Assembly (NCBI GenBank): GCA_024403555.1
Contig: JAKSRP010000007.1
Coordinates: 1-56,494, forward strand
Source of the DNA: Lachnospiraceae bacterium
GTDB lineage: Bacteria; Bacillota; Clostridia; Lachnospirales; Lachnospiraceae
Length of the DNA: 56,494 bases
Reading direction: 5' to 3'
The notes below the pieces were generated by a model that saw only the letters and a list, made by a program, of their open reading frames with translations, did no database searches and was not told the DNA's origin. The position numbers were made by a program, and so were the translations under genes. Positions 54,202-56,494 of this stretch are shown here, piece by piece (positions within the stretch are counted from its first letter, which is position 1; each line of letters starts with the position of its first letter).

Positions 54202-55308
54202 ATGGATTCTATTTTCGTTAGTCCAGGAAGATATATTCAAGGAAAAAACACATTAAAAAATCTTGGTTTTTATGCTGAAAAGCTTGGCAAAAAACCATTT
54301 ATCCTCGTAAGTGAAGGCGGCATGAAGCGTATCGGCGATATGTTACTTAATGCCTGCAAAGAAAAAGGATTAGATGCAACCGCAGAAATTTTCGGCGGTG
54401 AAAGTACGAGAAATGAAGTGCTTAGATTAGCTTCTTTAATGGAAGAAATCGGAAGCGACCTTGTTATTGGTGTTGGGGGTGGTAAAGTAACCGATACCGC
54501 TAAGATGGCAGCTGTAGAGCGAAACCTGCCAGTGATCATTTGCCCAACCATTGCAGCCACAGACGGTCCAACCGCAGGACGTGCCGTACTTTATTCCGAA
54601 GAACATGTATCCCTTCAGACACTTCAGCTTCCAGCAAGCCCAAATGTCGTTTTAGTTGACACTGAGGTCATTGCAAATGCACCAGCAAGACTTTTAGTTT
54701 CCGGAATGGGTGATGCTTTAGCTACTTATTTTGAAACAAGTACTTGCGTAGTAACCAATCATCCAGCACCAAATGGGGGACTTTCTACTTTAGCAGGACG
54801 CGCCTTAGCAAAAGCTTGTTTTGACACTTTAATGTCTGACGGCGTACAGGCATCCATCGATGCAAAAGACCACATCTGTAGTGAAGCAGTAGAACACATC
54901 ATCGAAACAAATACTTTATTATCCGGTCTCGGATTTGAAAGTGGCGGTCTTGGCGCTGCTCATGCCATCAACAAAGGCCTTACCTACGTAAGAGAATGTG
55001 ACGCTCTCTACCATGGCGAAAAAGTTGCTTATGGTACATTAGCTCAGATTCTCATCGAAGAACAGCCAGAAGAATTGATTGAACAGTTATTTACCTTCTG
55101 TGCAAAAGTAGGACTTCCAGTATGCTTCGCTGATCTTGGAATCGAAGGAATCGAAGAAGAAAAACTCTGGAAAGCAGCTGAAGTTGCAGCAGATCCAAAG
55201 GGTCATGCAAAGAACGAGCCGGTTAAGGTTACAAAAGAGATGGTATTCGACGCATTTGCTCGCGTAGACGCAAGAGGCCGCGAAACAAAGAAAAAATTAG
55301 GATTATAG
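54202..55308 (+). CDS. gldA: Glycerol dehydrogenase
   Basis: NAD-dependent zinc enzyme that interconverts glycerol and dihydroxyacetone, 368 residues. It has the start IFVSPGRYIQGKN, the NAD-binding GVGGGKVTDTAK, PTIAATDGPT, and metal ligands in GMGDALATYFE (Asp), GAAHAINKG and YHGEKVAYG (His). AAGGAG precedes the start. Its terminator shows it is a single-gene unit. No dihydroxyacetone kinase gene is adjacent. Confidence 0.95.
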   Translation: MDSIFVSPGRYIQGKNTLKNLGFYAEKLGKKPFILVSEGGMKRIGDMLLNACKEKGLDATAEIFGGESTRNEVLRLASLMEEIGSDLVIGVGGGKVTDTAKMAAVERNLPVIICPTIAATDGPTAGRAVLYSEEHVSLQTLQLPASPNVVLVDTEVIANAPARLLVSGMGDALATYFETSTCVVTNHPAPNGGLSTLAGRALAKACFDTLMSDGVQASIDAKDHICSEAVEHIIETNTLLSGLGFESGGLGAAHAINKGLTYVRECDALYHGEKVAYGTLAQILIEEQPEELIEQLFTFCAKVGLPVCFADLGIEGIEEEKLWKAAEVAADPKGHAKNEPVKVTKEMVFDAFARVDARGRETKKKLGL

Positions 55309-55336
55309 AAAGAAGCGCTTCAAGGCGTATAATTCA

Positions 55337-55370
55337 AAAAGAAGCTGGACAAAAATCCAGCTTCTTTTAT
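55337..55370 (+). terminator. Terminator of gldA
   Basis: AAAAGAAGCTGGA (55337-55349) pairs with TCCAGCTTCTTTT (55356-55368) and continues into a T-rich stretch. Confidence 0.92.
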
Positions 55371-55410
55371 TTCTTATTTATTTAAGTAACATTTCTACAT
55401 GATTACGATA

Positions 55411-56238
55411 TTACAAGCAACAACTAAACAGTGCCTTTACAGCATTTATAGTTTCTCGAAACTCAATTCCTGATGCATAAGCCATTTGATGGGTATAATC
55501 TTCCCATCTTTTTTGCATAATTGTATCCGTTGAAATCATATCCAGAATTCTCTCTACATCTTCAATTTTCTGAAAACTGCCTCGGTGTTTCGATGTCGCT
55601 TCAAATGCTTTCACGAATATTTCCGCATCATAATCATAGGCAGACAACATATATACATCATAAAAATCTCTCGGTCTTGTATTTTCAATACTTCTACTCA
55701 AGATGGTTTCTACCTTTTCCGCAAGAACAGTCTCAATATTGTACGACCAAAGTTCAAATGTACTTTCAGGCTCAAACATATCGCGAAAAACATGTTTCGA
55801 AGCCTCTGGAGTAATAATATCACCAGTTGAAATATCCATAGACATTGGCACATTGATTTTTCCAAAAACTGCATGAAACATAATTTTGTATCCGCCATAC
55901 TCGTCGTCATCGCGTATTGGTCCAACACTATCAAAAACAAATTTAATCCCATCATCCGCTTCTACAATACATATTTTCATAAAAGCAGTTTTTATTGCAT
56001 CTTCTGTCATAGAGAGATTTCTAAGTGTTGTATCTAAATCCATAGTAGAACGTTGATCCACACCAACAATCGAAGATATTAGCATTCCACCTTTAACTAC
56101 AAATTTCTCACTATACTCAGATTTTGATAATCTGAATAAAAAACGATGCATCAAATAATTTTGAAGCACCGCTTGGGCAGATATATTTTTGCTCTTTGCT
56201 AAATTTCTAATCTTAGCCTTCAAACTCATATCATTCAC
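55411..56238 (-). CDS. AbiEii-type nucleotidyltransferase toxin
   Basis: Toxin of the AbiE type IV toxin-antitoxin system, a nucleotidyltransferase family with abortive-infection roles against phage. The 275-residue protein has FVVKGGMLI (GG at 50-51), STMDLDTT with the catalytic Asp67 and Asp69, and TVLAEKVETIL followed by RPRDFYDVYML in the C-terminal half. The GTG start at 56238 shares its G with the stop of the antitoxin gene (TAGTG), and GGAGG lies inside that gene, so both are co-translated. It converges on gldA. No terminator of its own is obvious. Confidence 0.88.
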   Translation of the reverse strand: MNDMSLKAKIRNLAKSKNISAQAVLQNYLMHRFLFRLSKSEYSEKFVVKGGMLISSIVGVDQRSTMDLDTTLRNLSMTEDAIKTAFMKICIVEADDGIKFVFDSVGPIRDDDEYGGYKIMFHAVFGKINVPMSMDISTGDIITPEASKHVFRDMFEPESTFELWSYNIETVLAEKVETILSRSIENTRPRDFYDVYMLSAYDYDAEIFVKAFEATSKHRGSFQKIEDVERILDMISTDTIMQKRWEDYTHQMAYASGIEFRETINAVKALFSCCL

Positions 56239-56494
56239 TATAATAACACCTCCAAATATCGTCGAACCTTTGGTTCAACACGTAACTGAATTGCATATGT
56301 CATTAATCTATTTATGTCTTTATCTTTTGATGCTACATATTTTTTCATCGCATACTGAATTGTTTGAAGATCTAGTTGAGATCCACGTAACATATCGCAC
56401 AAACTTCTCTCCAAATCATAAACCGCAACTGTGTTTCCGTATGGTGTTTTAAGTGTTGTAACACCGAGATTATAGTTGTCAGCAACTACTCTCG
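56238..56494 (-). CDS. AbiEi-type antitoxin, partial (5' end outside the window)
   Basis: The last 84 residues of a reading frame entering from the window edge match the AbiEi C-terminal domain. LGVTTLKTPYGNTVAVYDLE (within) is followed by RSLCDMLRGSQLD, IQYAMKKYVASKDKDINRLM (partial) and ending VRRYLEVLL. In known systems AbiEi binds its own promoter and counters AbiEii. The DNA-binding N-terminal domain is not in the window. Confidence 0.85.
   Translation of the reverse strand, partial: RVVADNYNLGVTTLKTPYGNTVAVYDLERSLCDMLRGSQLDLQTIQYAMKKYVASKDKDINRLMTYAIQLRVEPKVRRYLEVLL

Overview
The window reads as a chromosomal segment of a low-GC Firmicute, most likely a Lachnospiraceae-type gut Clostridium. 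Reasons: AT-rich sequence with strong GGAGG ribosome sites, a YkoEDC thiamine-precursor transporter under a TPP riboswitch, paired PerR and rubrerythrin for anaerobic oxidative stress, cytoplasmic alpha-amylase and glycogen synthase, a TIDLD-type phosphofructokinase and a Firmicute-type L10 leader. The family assignment is inference from protein style; no 16S or tRNA gene lies in the window. Most genes are on the minus strand; the plus-strand exceptions are murE-murF, apt, the second AEC permease and gldA.

Layout. 1-6 kb: pfkA, dnaE and a zinc-ribbon membrane protein of unknown role. 6-9 kb: murE-murF in the opposite direction, separated from the converging amylase gene by about 490 bp of nested palindromic sequence. 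9.4-13.4 kb: ABC-F ATPase overlapping the amylase gene, then apt transcribed divergently. 13.5-14.4 kb: a remnant of a DUF4143 ATPase. 14.4-19.4 kb: uvrB-uvrA behind a probable LexA box. 19.5-21 kb: a second long palindrome, an AEC permease, and a branched inverted-repeat element downstream of tenA. 21-24.9 kb: riboswitch-ykoE-ykoD-ykoC-tenA. 24.9-29 kb: CdaR-type regulator with an S41 protease, and two envelope-related genes of unclear role. 29-31.8 kb: an autoregulated sucrose-phosphate hydrolase unit with two operators. 31.9-38 kb: ddl-murI-DUF1934, AEC permease, FSA-type aldolase, ispE-gntR. 38-47.7 kb: ftsH, tex, dCMP deaminase, glgA, a HAD/phospholipase-like/gamma-carbonic-anhydrase-like cluster, perR-rubrerythrin. 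47.8-52.6 kb: a TPR-like gene, then the ribosomal/export block rpmG-secE-nusG-rplK-rplA-(L10 leader)-rplJ-rplL. 52.6 kb to the end: MATE exporter, glycerol dehydrogenase, and the start of an AbiE-type toxin-antitoxin pair cut by the window edge.

Most of the content is housekeeping: cell-wall precursors (murE, murF, murI, ddl), DNA repair and replication, translation, and carbon storage. The unusual material is intergenic. Three long palindromic islands (8929-9416, 19492-19776, 20829-21005) do not look like ordinary terminators. One has 36-bp terminal inverted repeats; another is built as four short GC-rich rungs placed symmetrically around a perfect 32-bp-arm core. They are the best candidates for something undescribed. 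A second candidate is a near-identical 28-nt hairpin placed just ahead of both rplK and rplA.
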